A DNA stretch of 56,436 nucleotides from Streptomyces antarcticus (GTDB lineage: Bacteria > Actinomycetota > Actinomycetes > Streptomycetales > Streptomycetaceae). Shown in pieces: positions 8,577-17,072 of the stretch. The DNA is taken from the NCBI RefSeq assembly GCF_026627255.1, contig NZ_JAPNLM010000037.1, positions 1-56,436 on the forward strand. The letters are read 5' to 3'. Numbering within the stretch: the first letter of the stretch is position 1; the number at the start of each line of letters is the position of its first letter. The position numbers were made by a program, and so were the translations under genes. The notes beneath the pieces were generated by a model. That model ran no database searches and was not told the origin of the DNA. It worked only from the letters and a program-made list of their open reading frames with translations.

Positions 8577-9079
8577 CAGATGTCGCCTCCCGGCGCGTTG
8601 CCGTCGTGGGCCGGAGCCGGGGTGCCCGCGTTCTTGAGCTGTTCCTCCGGGTCACGGGACCGCACGTAGTGCTGCTGCGCCTCCCTGGCCAGGGCCGCCA
8701 TGCGCTGCTTCGTCTCCAGGTCCACGCCCTCGTACCCCTTGCCCGCCGACAGCACCGCGATCCCCAGGCCCTCGATCTGCCCCGCCAGGCCCTTCGAGAG
8801 CTTCTCCAGCTCCGTGGTGACCGTGTTGTACGACGCGTAGATGGCGGTGGCCTCAGCGAAGCCCTGGCCCAGGGCGGCCTGGGTCAGGGTGCCGTTCGCC
8901 AGTCTCTTGTGGTCCGCCTCCGACCCGCCCAGCTCCTCCAGCAGGGCATCCACCATGCCCTTGTACTCCTTCAGCGAGTCCTGCTGGACCGCCAGGGCCG
9001 CCGCCTGCGCCCTGATCGCGTCCGCGATACCCGCCGTAGGGCCCAACCCGAACAGGCCCGCCCCGTTGTCCTCTGCCAC
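8576..9079 (-). CDS. Helical ESX-like protein, first gene of operon
   Basis: A 167-residue protein from a GTG at 9079 with a good GGGAGG ribosome site 6-7 bases upstream. It is Ala/Glu-rich and predicted helical throughout, with a central ELGGSEADHKRL turn and no signal peptide, as expected for a WXG100-superfamily or EspC-like protein. The C-terminal 20 residues are Pro/Gly-rich. It is the promoter-proximal gene of the ESX-like operon and overlaps the next gene by one base. I do not recognise a named family, and no enzymatic motif is visible. Confidence 0.75.
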   Translation of the reverse strand: MAEDNGAGLFGLGPTAGIADAIRAQAAALAVQQDSLKEYKGMVDALLEELGGSEADHKRLANGTLTQAALGQGFAEATAIYASYNTVTTELEKLSKGLAGQIEGLGIAVLSAGKGYEGVDLETKQRMAALAREAQQHYVRSRDPEEQLKNAGTPAPAHDGNAPGGDI

Positions 9080-9184
9080 GATGGCCTCCCCGACTCCCCG
9101 TCATCCCCGTGGGTACGGCGTCCCCGCCGCACCCCGTCCCCGTTCGCACCCGCTCGCGCGCGAACGCGAGCAGGCTCACTGATC

Positions 9185-9213
9185 ACTCTAGCGACCGGCG
9201 CCGACAGCCCCAA
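9185..9213 (-). promoter_or_regulatory. Candidate promoter of ESX-like operon
   Basis: On the minus strand TTGGGG (9213-9208) and TAGAGT (9190-9185) are separated by 17 bases, close to the HrdB consensus TTGACA-17-TAGRRT. It would give a leader of about 100 nt before the GTG at 9079. No other good promoter is visible between the operon and the XDH gene ending at 9248. Confidence 0.55.
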
Positions 9214-9233
9214 CCCTGGGGTTGCACGTGCAA
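9211..9233. promoter_or_regulatory. Two palindromes upstream of the ESX-like promoter
   Basis: CAACCC-TG-GGGTTG (9211-9224) overlaps the -35 region, and TTGCACGTGCAA (9222-9233) is a perfect 12-bp palindrome immediately upstream. The pair has the size and position of a transcription-factor binding site; the regulator is unknown. Confidence 0.4.
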
Positions 9234-9247
9234 TGCGGCTCACACCA

Positions 9248-11596
9248 TCAGGAGTTGGATACGGCCACCGCCGCCGAAGGCCTGATCGGAAGCCTGTTCA
9301 CCGGCCGCCCCGTCGCCGCCCGTACCGCCGACGCCACCGCCGCCGGCGTCGTCACCACGGGCGCCGCGCTCGCCGCCTTCGCGCCGAACGGGGCCACCAC
9401 GTCCCGCTCCTCCACCAGCTTGACGATGCGCACCGCCGGGGCGTCCAGGGAAGTCGGCAGGGCGTAGCCCGTCAGGTCCGGGTGGCGGACGAGGCCCCCG
9501 ACCGTGCGGAGGTTCTCCGTCAGGGCCGCGCCGACGCCCTGCGTGACGCCGGCCTCGATACGGGCCCGCAGCTGGCGGGGGTTCAGGACGCGGCCCACGT
9601 CCTGGGCGACGGCCAGCTCGACCACCCGTACCGACCCCAGCTCGATGTCGACATCCACCACCGCGCGGATCGCGCAGAAGGCCAGGCCGACGAACGCGTC
9701 GCCCTGACCGTCACCGTCCAGCGGCTCCGTCGGGTGGGGGCGGCACTGGGCCGTGGCCCACAGTTCCTTGCCCTCCATCGCCTCCAGGACCGACACCGAG
9801 AACGCGCCGTCGTACGACGTGATCCGGCCGTCCGTGATCTGCAGGAGCTCGGTGGACATGCCCAGCTTGTGCGCCATCGGCTGGAGGAGCTGCGTGCGGA
9901 CCATCTTCGCCGCCCGCTCCACCGCGCCGCCCGACACCCACGTGTGGCGGCCGTGCGCCGCCGGTCCCGCCGGGGGCTGGTCGGTGTCGACCGGGGCCAT
10001 CGCGACCTCGTCGACGCCCAGCACCTCCTGGACGATCTGGCGGGCGAGCGTCGCGAAGCCCTGGCCGGTGTCGACCGCCGCGCAGATGACCGTGGCGACG
10101 CCGTTGACGACCTTCACCGTGGCCGTGGACACCTCGTCCGCGCCCTCCGCGCCGAGCATGTGCACCATGCCGACCCCGTACCCGACCCCGCGCCGCACCG
10201 CGCCCGGCTCGCCCGCGCCCTCCGGGCCGCCGGGCAGCAGCCACTCGTCCTCCGAGGTGTCCTTCGGGAGGGCCGGCAGCTCGACGTCCCGTACCGCGCG
10301 CAGGAGTTCGGCGACCGGCGCGGGGCAGGTGACCGTCTGGCCGGTGGGCAGGAGGTCGCCGGTGGCCAGCACGTTGCGCATGCGCAGTTCGGCGCCGTCG
10401 ATGCCGAGGGCCACGGCCAGCTTGTCCATCTGGCCCTCGTACGCGGCGCACACCTGCATGGCGCCCTCGCCGCGGACGTGGCCCGACGGCGGGTTGTTGG
10501 TGCGTACGACCCAGCCTTCGACGAAGGCGTGCGGGACGACGTACGGGCCGCAGGCGAACGCGACCGCCGCCGCCAGGGACTCCGAGGAGGAGTCGGCGTA
10601 CGCGCCCGCGTCCATCAGGATCTGGGCCTCGACCTTGACCAGGCGGCCCTCGGCGTCCGCGTGGTGGCGGTAGCGCAGCAAAGTGGGGTGGCGGTGCGTG
10701 TGGCCGAGGAAGGACTCCTCGCGGGTCGCGGCCAGCTTGACCGGGCAGCCCGTACGCAGGGCCAGCAGGCCCAGCGGCAGCTGGAAGGCGGCGTCCTCGC
10801 GGTCCGCGGTCGCGCCGGGGACCCCGGTGACCACGACGCGGACCCGGTCCGGCTCCAGCCCGAAGCAGGCGGCGGCCAGGTCGCGGTCGGTGTGCGGGTC
10901 GGTGGATGCGGTGTACAGCTCCACGCCGCCGTCGGGGCGCGGTACGGCCAGCCCGGCCTCGGCGCCGATGGGCGCGGGGTCCTGGCGGCCGATCCGGTAG
11001 AGGCCCTCGACGACGACCTCGCCGGTGGCGTCCGGATCGCCGTAGCGGAGCGGGATGTGCCGGATCAGGTTGCCGTCGGGGTGCAGGGCGGGGGCGCCGA
11101 AGGACTGCTCGGGGTCGGTGACGGCGTCGAGGAGCTCGTACTCGACGGCGATGGCGGCCGCGGCGAGCCGGGCGGTGTCGGGGTGGTCGGCGGCGACGGC
11201 GGCGATGGCCTCGCCGTGGTGGCGCACGAGGTCGTGCGCGAACACCGGGCGGTCGGCGACGCGCCGGCCGTGCGTGGTGGCGCCGGGGACGTCCGCGTGG
11301 GTGACGACGGCGCGCACGCCGGGCATCTCGGCGGCGGCCGAGGTGTCGATGGACACGATGCGGGCGTGGGCGTGCGGGGAGCGCAGTACGGCGGCCCACA
11401 GGAGGCCCTCGGCCCACAGGTCGGCGGCGTAGGGGAAGGTCCCCTCGGCCTTGGCCCGGGTGTCGGCGGCGGGCACGGAGGCTCCGATGCCGCGCGGCGC
11501 CTGGTCCGGCGCCGCCTCGGCGGGGGCGCCGGGCGCCTTGGCCGCGACCGAGTTGTTGACCGCTGCCGTCGCCGTCGCCGCGTCCTGCCCGCTCAC
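9248..11596 (-). CDS. Xanthine dehydrogenase family Mo-binding subunit (degenerate motifs)
   Basis: A 782-residue homologue of the molybdopterin-binding subunit of xanthine/aldehyde oxidases, with the a/b hammerhead region (about 35-135) and the two-part Mo-binding domain after it. Family-like stretches include AVDTGQGFATLARQ and HVRGEGAMQV. Two hallmark sites deviate. The loop that normally reads G-G-x-F-G-G-K reads VPGATADREDAAFQ. The C-terminal G-x-G-E loop that supplies the catalytic glutamate reads FGAKAASAAP (737-746), with no Glu. The GTG at 11596 is 13 bp after the 2Fe-2S subunit gene, forming one operon in the order FAD, FeS, Mo. The substrate cannot be assigned; it could be an atypical hydroxylase or an inactive scaffold. 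I recall close homologues in other Streptomyces. Confidence 0.85.
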   Translation of the reverse strand: MSGQDAATATAAVNNSVAAKAPGAPAEAAPDQAPRGIGASVPAADTRAKAEGTFPYAADLWAEGLLWAAVLRSPHAHARIVSIDTSAAAEMPGVRAVVTHADVPGATTHGRRVADRPVFAHDLVRHHGEAIAAVAADHPDTARLAAAAIAVEYELLDAVTDPEQSFGAPALHPDGNLIRHIPLRYGDPDATGEVVVEGLYRIGRQDPAPIGAEAGLAVPRPDGGVELYTASTDPHTDRDLAAACFGLEPDRVRVVVTGVPGATADREDAAFQLPLGLLALRTGCPVKLAATREESFLGHTHRHPTLLRYRHHADAEGRLVKVEAQILMDAGAYADSSSESLAAAVAFACGPYVVPHAFVEGWVVRTNNPPSGHVRGEGAMQVCAAYEGQMDKLAVALGIDGAELRMRNVLATGDLLPTGQTVTCPAPVAELLRAVRDVELPALPKDTSEDEWLLPGGPEGAGEPGAVRRGVGYGVGMVHMLGAEGADEVSTATVKVVNGVATVICAAVDTGQGFATLARQIVQEVLGVDEVAMAPVDTDQPPAGPAAHGRHTWVSGGAVERAAKMVRTQLLQPMAHKLGMSTELLQITDGRITSYDGAFSVSVLEAMEGKELWATAQCRPHPTEPLDGDGQGDAFVGLAFCAIRAVVDVDIELGSVRVVELAVAQDVGRVLNPRQLRARIEAGVTQGVGAALTENLRTVGGLVRHPDLTGYALPTSLDAPAVRIVKLVEERDVVAPFGAKAASAAPVVTTPAAVASAVRAATGRPVNRLPIRPSAAVAVSNS

Positions 11597-11609
11597 TCCG
11601 TGCCCCCGC

Positions 11610-14099
11610 TCACTCCGTGCCTCCGTGGTGGATGCCGCCCTCGCCGGGCGGCGCCTGGTGCGGAATACGCGGCTCCGTCCCGGTCTGCGCACCCGTCCCG
11701 CCCCGCACACCGGACCCGGCCTGCACACCAGACCCGGCCGCACCCGCCGCACCCGCCGACGGCTCGGCAGCGGCCGCCTCGCGCCCCGCGACGACCTCGC
11801 GGACGGCGTCGACGACGCCCGCGTAGCCGGAGCAGCGGCAGAGGTTGCCGCACAGCGCCTGGCGGGTCTCCAGCTCGTTGGGGGCGTGGTTGCCCTCCAG
11901 CAGGTCGTGGATGGTCATCGCCATGCCCGGCACGCAGAATCCGCACTGCACCGCACCCGACCTGCACAACGCCTGTTGCACGTCCGACAGTTCCCCGTCC
12001 GTCGCGAGCCCCTCGACGGTACGGACCTCGCTGCCGGCGGCCGTCGCGGCCGGCACCAGGCAGGAGGCGACGAGCCGGCCGTCGACCTGCACGGCGCAGG
12101 CGCCGCACTCGCCCTGCGAGCAGCCGTCCTTGGCGCCGGCGAGGCCGAGGCGCTCGCGCAGCACGTACAGGAGGGACTCGCCGATCCAGGCGCCGGTGAC
12201 GGGCCGGTCGGCGCCGTTGACGCGCAGGACGTAGGAGGCCGCCGGATGCTCGTGATGGGCGACGGCGGCGGTACCCGTCTCATCTTCGTACGCCGGCCCC
12301 TCCGCCGGGAGCTCCCCGGCAGTGCCCTCGCCCCGCAGTGTCACGGCACGGTCGGCGGTGTCCGCGTCCGGCACGTGCGCGGCCCTGGTGTCCGCGGGGG
12401 CGGGGCCCGTTCCGGCGAAGCCGCGGCCGTCGGTGTCGGCGCGCTCCCCCGCGGGACCGCCGTCCTCGGCGCCGGCGGAACCGTACCCGGCATCCGGGGC
12501 CGGGCCGTAGCCCACACCCGCGTCGGGGTCGGGGTCTGGGTCGGACTCCGCCGCCGCCTCTGGGGCGGCTCCGGCCGGCAGTCCGGCACCGGGCTCGGGA
12601 CCCGGCTCCGCATCCGTCCCGGAAACCGGCTCGGGAGCCGGCTCGGAAGTGTGCGCTTGCCCCGGCGCGTGCCGCTGCTCCGGCGCGTGGCCGAAGGCGG
12701 CGAAGCCGTGCCCGTCGGTGTCCGCGTACCGGGCGGGCCGCGGCGACCCGTCGGCCGGCGCGGCGGGTTCGGGCTCCGGCTCGGTCCGTACGCCGCCGAA
12801 GAGGTCCAGCCCGCCCGGGGCCGGCCGCTCCCCCGCGTCCGGCGTCGCCGCCGGGCCGTGGGCGGCGTCGATGTCGTGCGGGGCCGGGTGCGCCGGCTCC
12901 CCCTCGGACAGCGGCTCCCCCTCGGACAGCGGCTCGCCCTCGGGCAGCGGGGTACCCACGCCGGGGCCGCCCAGCACGCGCGGTCCGCGCCGCGAAGCGC
13001 CCACGCCGGGACCCCCGGGAACCCGCCCGGCCTCGGCGGCCGCCACGGCGGCGTCGGTGCCCGGCAGTACGCCGGAACCGGGCTCGCCCGACGGCTGCCG
13101 CGCGGCGTAACCGCGGGCGTCTTCGAAGTCGGGGTGGTTCGCCCACGGGGCGGGGGCGCCGCCCGGGAGCGTCGCCGGGGCCTGGCTCCAGTCGGCGTCC
13201 AGCCCGCCCTGCCTGAAGTCACCGGACCGACCCGTGACGTCACCCAGGTCGTACTGGCCGGACACCTCACTCAGGTCGTACTGCCCGGACGCCTGGCCCA
13301 GGTCGTACTGACCGGAAGACGCCTGGCCCACGTCGTACTGACCGGACACATCGCCCCGGTCGTACTGACCGGACACATCGCCCAGTTCATACTGACCGGA
13401 CACGCCGCTCAGGTCGTACTGGCCGGACACCTCGCTCAGGTCGTACTGGCCGGACACCTCGCCTTGTTCAGACAGTCCGGGCATGGCCCACTGCCCGGTG
13501 GCCGAGTCCGCGACGGCGCCCGCGGCCTGCGCGTCGTGCGCCGCCTCCGGGAAACCCCACTCCGCGGTCTCCCTCTGCCCCTGCACCTGGCCCTGGCCGT
13601 AGGCCTGAGCCTGGCCGTGCCCTTCCCCCTGCCCCTCCCGCTGCCCGTCCCGCTGCCCCGGCTCCGCAGGGGCGAACGCCGCCGCCACCGAAGCCGGCAG
13701 CGGGATCGACGCCGGAATGGGCCCGCCGACCGGGGCCGGCCCCTGGCCGACCACCCTGCCGGAGGCGGTGCCGGGCGTCGGGCCGGCGGGTGCCGAGCCG
13801 GCGGCTTCCGGCCACTGCACCGGGATCGTCCAGGTGCCGGTGGCGGCCGGATCCGTGGTGGCCGAGCCGAGCGGCACGATCATCGGCGGCGGCACGTAGC
13901 CGTGCCCGGGCGCGGCCAGGGGCTCCCCGGTGCCGAGCGCGTCCAGCATGTCCTGCGGCAGCTTCACGAAGGCCGTCGCGTCGGAGTCGTACTCGCCGCC
14001 GTGCGGCACCGGCTCCCAGCCCCATTCGGGACTCGCGGAACCCGCGTTGCCCGGGTCCCCAGTCGCTCCGCTCACGTTCCCGTTCCCGTTCCCACTCAT
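11610..14099 (-). CDS. 2Fe-2S subunit of XDH-like complex with long disordered N-terminus
   Basis: An 829-residue protein. Residues ~632-785 are a complete XDH/CoxS-type small subunit: plant-type ferredoxin cysteines (GCSQGECGACAVQ ... VASC) and the second cluster domain (CGFCVPGM ... CGNLCRCSGYAG). This normally makes a 150-200 residue protein. Here it is preceded by ~630 residues rich in Pro, Gly, Glu and Asp, including eight near-perfect 9-residue VSGQYDLxx repeats (about 210-288), and followed by a short Gly-rich tail. The ATG at 14099 overlaps the FAD-subunit stop as ATGA. It should carry electrons from the Mo subunit to FAD. The N-terminal motif TAFVKLPQDMLDALGTG looks conserved-type rather than random. 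The role of the extension is unknown. Confidence 0.85.
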   Translation of the reverse strand: MSGNGNGNVSGATGDPGNAGSASPEWGWEPVPHGGEYDSDATAFVKLPQDMLDALGTGEPLAAPGHGYVPPPMIVPLGSATTDPAATGTWTIPVQWPEAAGSAPAGPTPGTASGRVVGQGPAPVGGPIPASIPLPASVAAAFAPAEPGQRDGQREGQGEGHGQAQAYGQGQVQGQRETAEWGFPEAAHDAQAAGAVADSATGQWAMPGLSEQGEVSGQYDLSEVSGQYDLSGVSGQYELGDVSGQYDRGDVSGQYDVGQASSGQYDLGQASGQYDLSEVSGQYDLGDVTGRSGDFRQGGLDADWSQAPATLPGGAPAPWANHPDFEDARGYAARQPSGEPGSGVLPGTDAAVAAAEAGRVPGGPGVGASRRGPRVLGGPGVGTPLPEGEPLSEGEPLSEGEPAHPAPHDIDAAHGPAATPDAGERPAPGGLDLFGGVRTEPEPEPAAPADGSPRPARYADTDGHGFAAFGHAPEQRHAPGQAHTSEPAPEPVSGTDAEPGPEPGAGLPAGAAPEAAAESDPDPDPDAGVGYGPAPDAGYGSAGAEDGGPAGERADTDGRGFAGTGPAPADTRAAHVPDADTADRAVTLRGEGTAGELPAEGPAYEDETGTAAVAHHEHPAASYVLRVNGADRPVTGAWIGESLLYVLRERLGLAGAKDGCSQGECGACAVQVDGRLVASCLVPAATAAGSEVRTVEGLATDGELSDVQQALCRSGAVQCGFCVPGMAMTIHDLLEGNHAPNELETRQALCGNLCRCSGYAGVVDAVREVVAGREAAAAEPSAGAAGAAGSGVQAGSGVRGGTGAQTGTEPRIPHQAPPGEGGIHHGGTE
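13228..13470 (-). repeat. 27-bp tandem repeats encoding VSGQYDLxx
   Basis: Eight in-frame units (VSGQYDLSE, VSGQYDLSG, VSGQYELGD, VSGQYDRGD, VSGQYDVGQ, ASSGQYDLGQ, ASGQYDLSE, VSGQYDLGD) followed by a decayed VTGRSGDF. One unit has an extra codon, so the frame is kept. The invariant core is SGQY. The units lie inside the N-terminal extension of the 2Fe-2S subunit. Confidence 0.9.
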
Positions 14100-15031
14100 G
14101 AGGTCAGCGCCCTCCCCAGGGCCCTCCGTGCCAGTACGGCCACCGTCCGCCGCAGGTGCAGCACTCCGGGAGCCACCGGCTCCCCCTGGTCGGGCACGCA
14201 GGCCGCCGCGACGTACTCGCCGAAGGCCTCCAGCGCCTCGGGGGCCAGGCTCCGCTCCCCGTCCCAGTCGATCAGCGAGGCCACCCACTGCTCGGCCTCC
14301 AGCGGCCGCAGCGGCATCGGGGCGACCGCGCCGATCGCGCAGCGCACGCCCCGGCGCGCGGGGTCCAGTACGAGGCCCACGGACGCCACCGCGCGCCCGG
14401 GCCCGGTCCGGCCCGTGGCCTTCAGGAACACCTGGGGCGCGTGCAGCAGCGGCACCCGGACGAAGCCGATGAGTTCCCCGGGCCGGAGCATCTCGCGCCC
14501 GGCGAGCAGGTGCGACACGGGGATCTCGCGCGATCCGCCCGGGCCGACGATGACGAGCACGGCTTCCAGCGCGGCCAGCACGGGCAGGGCGTCGCCGGTC
14601 GGCGCGGCGGTGGCGATGTTCCCGCCGAGGGTGCCGGCGTTGCGGATCTGCGGGGGCCCGGCGGCGCGTGCGGCGGCCGCGAGCGCGGGGATCAGGGCGG
14701 CGAAGTCCGGCCGCCCCATCCGGGCGTGGGTGAGGCCCGCGCCGAGCAGGGCGTGGCCGTCCTGGTACTGCCAGCCGCGGATCTCGTTGATCCGGCCCAG
14801 CCCCACCAGCGCGGCGGGCCGCAGCTGCCCGGCGTTGACGGCGGCCATGAGGTCGGTGCCCCCGGCGACGGGGACGGCGGCGGGCATGGCCGTGAGTGCC
14901 GCGACGGCTTCGTCGAGCGAGGCCGGCAGCGTCACGGACTGCGCCGCCTGCGACCCCTGGGACCCGTGAGGCCCCTGAGGTGAATGCGGTGCGTGCGGTG
15001 CGTGCGGTGCGTGCGGTGCGTGCGTGGTCAA
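14096..15031 (-). CDS. XDH-like FAD-binding subunit
   Basis: A 311-residue CoxM/XDH-B type flavoprotein: VPVAGGTDLMAAVNAG near residue 55 and IRNAGTLGGNIATAAPTGD near 130 are the FAD pyrophosphate-binding motifs, and the C-terminal CO dehydrogenase flavoprotein domain follows. It would pass electrons from the 2Fe-2S subunit to NAD or another acceptor. The only usable start is TTG 15031 (GAAGGGG about 10 bases upstream), or a start further inside; the first ~30 residues are odd HAP repeats (HAPHAPHAPHAPHSPQG), encoded by a 9-bp direct repeat, so the true N terminus is uncertain. First gene of the three-subunit operon; ATGA overlap with the 2Fe-2S gene. Confidence 0.9.
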   Translation of the reverse strand: MTTHAPHAPHAPHAPHSPQGPHGSQGSQAAQSVTLPASLDEAVAALTAMPAAVPVAGGTDLMAAVNAGQLRPAALVGLGRINEIRGWQYQDGHALLGAGLTHARMGRPDFAALIPALAAAARAAGPPQIRNAGTLGGNIATAAPTGDALPVLAALEAVLVIVGPGGSREIPVSHLLAGREMLRPGELIGFVRVPLLHAPQVFLKATGRTGPGRAVASVGLVLDPARRGVRCAIGAVAPMPLRPLEAEQWVASLIDWDGERSLAPEALEAFGEYVAAACVPDQGEPVAPGVLHLRRTVAVLARRALGRALTS

Positions 15032-15269
15032 CCCGGCTGCCCCTTCCCGATGTCCCGGTCCCGGCGCTCACGCCTGTCCGCCGTACGGTACGTCCTCACC
15101 GCCGGGACGTGGCAACTCTGGCACATCTTCCGGGCCGCCCGGCGCGAGGGTGGGCCGGGCGGCGTCCGCCCCCGGCCGCCCCGGCCCATCGCCCGTTTTT
15201 CCCCGTATCCACCGAAATCGAGGAAGAGTTCCGGTTCGAAGAGTTCCCGCGGTGTTCGGGTTCCCGCCG

Positions 15270-16907
15270 TCACACGTTCGGAGGTTCACCCTCGATCGGA
15301 CGTCCGAGCACACCGGGCCGGCGCTGCCACGCCAGCGGTCCGCCCGGCGGCCGGTAGCCGACACCGAGCGAGTCCAGCCGACGGTAGTGGGTGGCCATCC
15401 GCTCCTCGAAACCGGCGAAGTCCCGCTCCTCCGGGGCCGGCTGCCACGACCACACCACTTCGGCGAAGGCGGCGAGCCTGGGGAACACCTGGTAGTCGAC
15501 GCGCCCTTGATGTTCCATCACCTCGGTCCACACGTTGGCCTGGGCTCCCAGGACGTGCGCGGCCGCCTCCGGCGACAGCTTGGGCGGCACCGGCTCGAAG
15601 CGGTACACGTCCTCCAGCGACCGCACATACCCGATGGGCACCGGCTCGTCGGGCCCGCCCGCCTGACGGTGGTCCAGGTACACCTGCTGCTCGGGGCACA
15701 TCACCACGTCGTGCCCCGCCTCGGCAGCGGCGATGCCGCCCGCGTAGCCGCGCCAGGAGGAGACGGCCGCGCCCGGCGCCAGCCCGCCCTCCAGGATCTC
15801 GTCCCAGCCGATGAGCCGCCGGCCGCGCTCCGCGAGCCAGCCGTCGAAGTGGCGGATGAACCAGGACTGCAGGCCGTCCTCCCCGTCCGCCCCCAGCTCC
15901 GCGATCCGCGCCTGGGCGGTGGCGGAGGCCCGCCACTGCTCCTTGGGGCACTCGTCCCCGCCCACGTGTACGAAGGGCGAGACCTCCGCCGGGAACAGTT
16001 CCAGCAGCTCCTCGAAGACCCCCTCGTAGAACCGGAGCACGGCTTCGGTCGGCGCGAGCACGTTCGCGGTGATCCCCCAGTCGTCCCACACCTCCAGCGC
16101 GGCCGTGTCGACGACGTCGGTGTTGCCCAGTTCCGGGTAGGCGGCGATGGCGGCCTGCGAGTGCCCCGGCACGTCGATCTCGGGAACCACCCGGACGTGC
16201 CGCTCCGCCGCGTACGCGACGATCTCGCGGATGTCGTCCTGGGTGTAGAAGCCGCCGTGCGGCGTCTCGTTCCACAGCGGCGAGGCCCGGTGTCCCCACC
16301 GGCTGCGCGCCCGCCACGCGCCGACCCCGGTGAGGCGCGGGTGGCGCTTGATCTCGACGCGCCAGCCCTGGTCGTCCGTCAGGTGCAGGTGCAGCACGTT
16401 GAGCTTGTGCGCGGCGAGCAGGTCGATGTACCGCAGTACGCCGTCCTTGGGCATGAAGTGCCGCGCGACGTCGAGCATCATCCCCCGCCACCCGAACCGG
16501 GGGCCGTCGACGACGGCGGCGTACGGCACGCTCCAGGTCCGGCCGGGCAGCGGCGCCCTGCGGTACGCGTCGGGCCCGAGGAGCTGACGCAGCGTCTGCG
16601 CGGCCCAGAACAGCCCGGCCCCGCTCGCGCCCGTCAGCTCCGCGCCGTCCGCGCCGATGTCGATCCGGTACGCCTCCGGGCCGGACCCGCCGGCGCGTAC
16701 GGGGTCGATGCGCAGCCGCAGCTCCCCGGGTTCCCCGGGTGCGGCGTCCGGGAGGCTCCAGCCGGTGGCCGCGCCGAGTTCGCGGCGCAGCCAGCGCGCG
16801 GTGTCCTCGGTGCCCGGGCCGGCGTCGAGGGCCGGGTCGGCCCCGAAGGCGTGGTGGTGTCCGTCCTCGTGGGGAACGGCGATCCGGGGTGCGGGGATCA
16901 GGTCCAT
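15270..16907 (-). CDS. Beta-N-acetylhexosaminidase, GH20
   Basis: A 545-residue glycoside hydrolase of family 20, which removes terminal GlcNAc or GalNAc by substrate-assisted catalysis. An N-terminal GH20b-type domain (about 1-125) precedes the TIM barrel beginning PRFGWRGMMLDVARHF. The catalytic Asp-Glu pair is D318-E319 in HVGGDECPKEQW. HLHLTDDQGWR and the conserved W-W region ANVWTEVMEH are present. No signal peptide is seen, so the enzyme is probably cytoplasmic and acts on imported chitobiose or cell-wall oligosaccharides. The start is ATG 16907. It is monocistronic, with a terminator-like hairpin of the upstream DUF3039 gene at 17010-17046. Confidence 0.95.
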   Translation of the reverse strand: MDLIPAPRIAVPHEDGHHHAFGADPALDAGPGTEDTARWLRRELGAATGWSLPDAAPGEPGELRLRIDPVRAGGSGPEAYRIDIGADGAELTGASGAGLFWAAQTLRQLLGPDAYRRAPLPGRTWSVPYAAVVDGPRFGWRGMMLDVARHFMPKDGVLRYIDLLAAHKLNVLHLHLTDDQGWRVEIKRHPRLTGVGAWRARSRWGHRASPLWNETPHGGFYTQDDIREIVAYAAERHVRVVPEIDVPGHSQAAIAAYPELGNTDVVDTAALEVWDDWGITANVLAPTEAVLRFYEGVFEELLELFPAEVSPFVHVGGDECPKEQWRASATAQARIAELGADGEDGLQSWFIRHFDGWLAERGRRLIGWDEILEGGLAPGAAVSSWRGYAGGIAAAEAGHDVVMCPEQQVYLDHRQAGGPDEPVPIGYVRSLEDVYRFEPVPPKLSPEAAAHVLGAQANVWTEVMEHQGRVDYQVFPRLAAFAEVVWSWQPAPEERDFAGFEERMATHYRRLDSLGVGYRPPGGPLAWQRRPGVLGRPIEGEPPNV

Positions 16908-17009
16908 GCGTCAGCCCTTCGCGGCAGCCAGCCTGTTGCACCCTGCGCAACGCTGGTTCCACAGGGTGCTTGCGCGGCCGACCCTAACGCGCGCCGCGGG
17001 CACGGGAAA

Positions 17010-17046
17010 GGCCCCCGGGGGTGCGCCGACGCGCGCCCCGGGGGCC
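17010..17046 (-). terminator. Hairpin after DUF3039 gene
   Basis: GGCCCCCGGGG (17010-17020) pairs perfectly with CCCCGGGGGCC (17036-17046). It lies 27 bp downstream of the DUF3039 stop on the minus strand. No U-run follows, as is common for Streptomyces terminators. Confidence 0.6.
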
Positions 17047-17072
17047 CTCGGTCCTGCTCTGAGCGGCCGGAC

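Noticed and set aside
8606..12199. Plus-strand 1197-codon frame across the XDH genes
   Set aside because: Crosses several real genes on the other strand and has no family-like motif.
15028..15273. 81-codon frame before the XDH FAD subunit
   Set aside because: Overlap TTGA and a CxxC are intriguing, but composition is Arg-rich and no family is recognised; kept only as a note in the findings.
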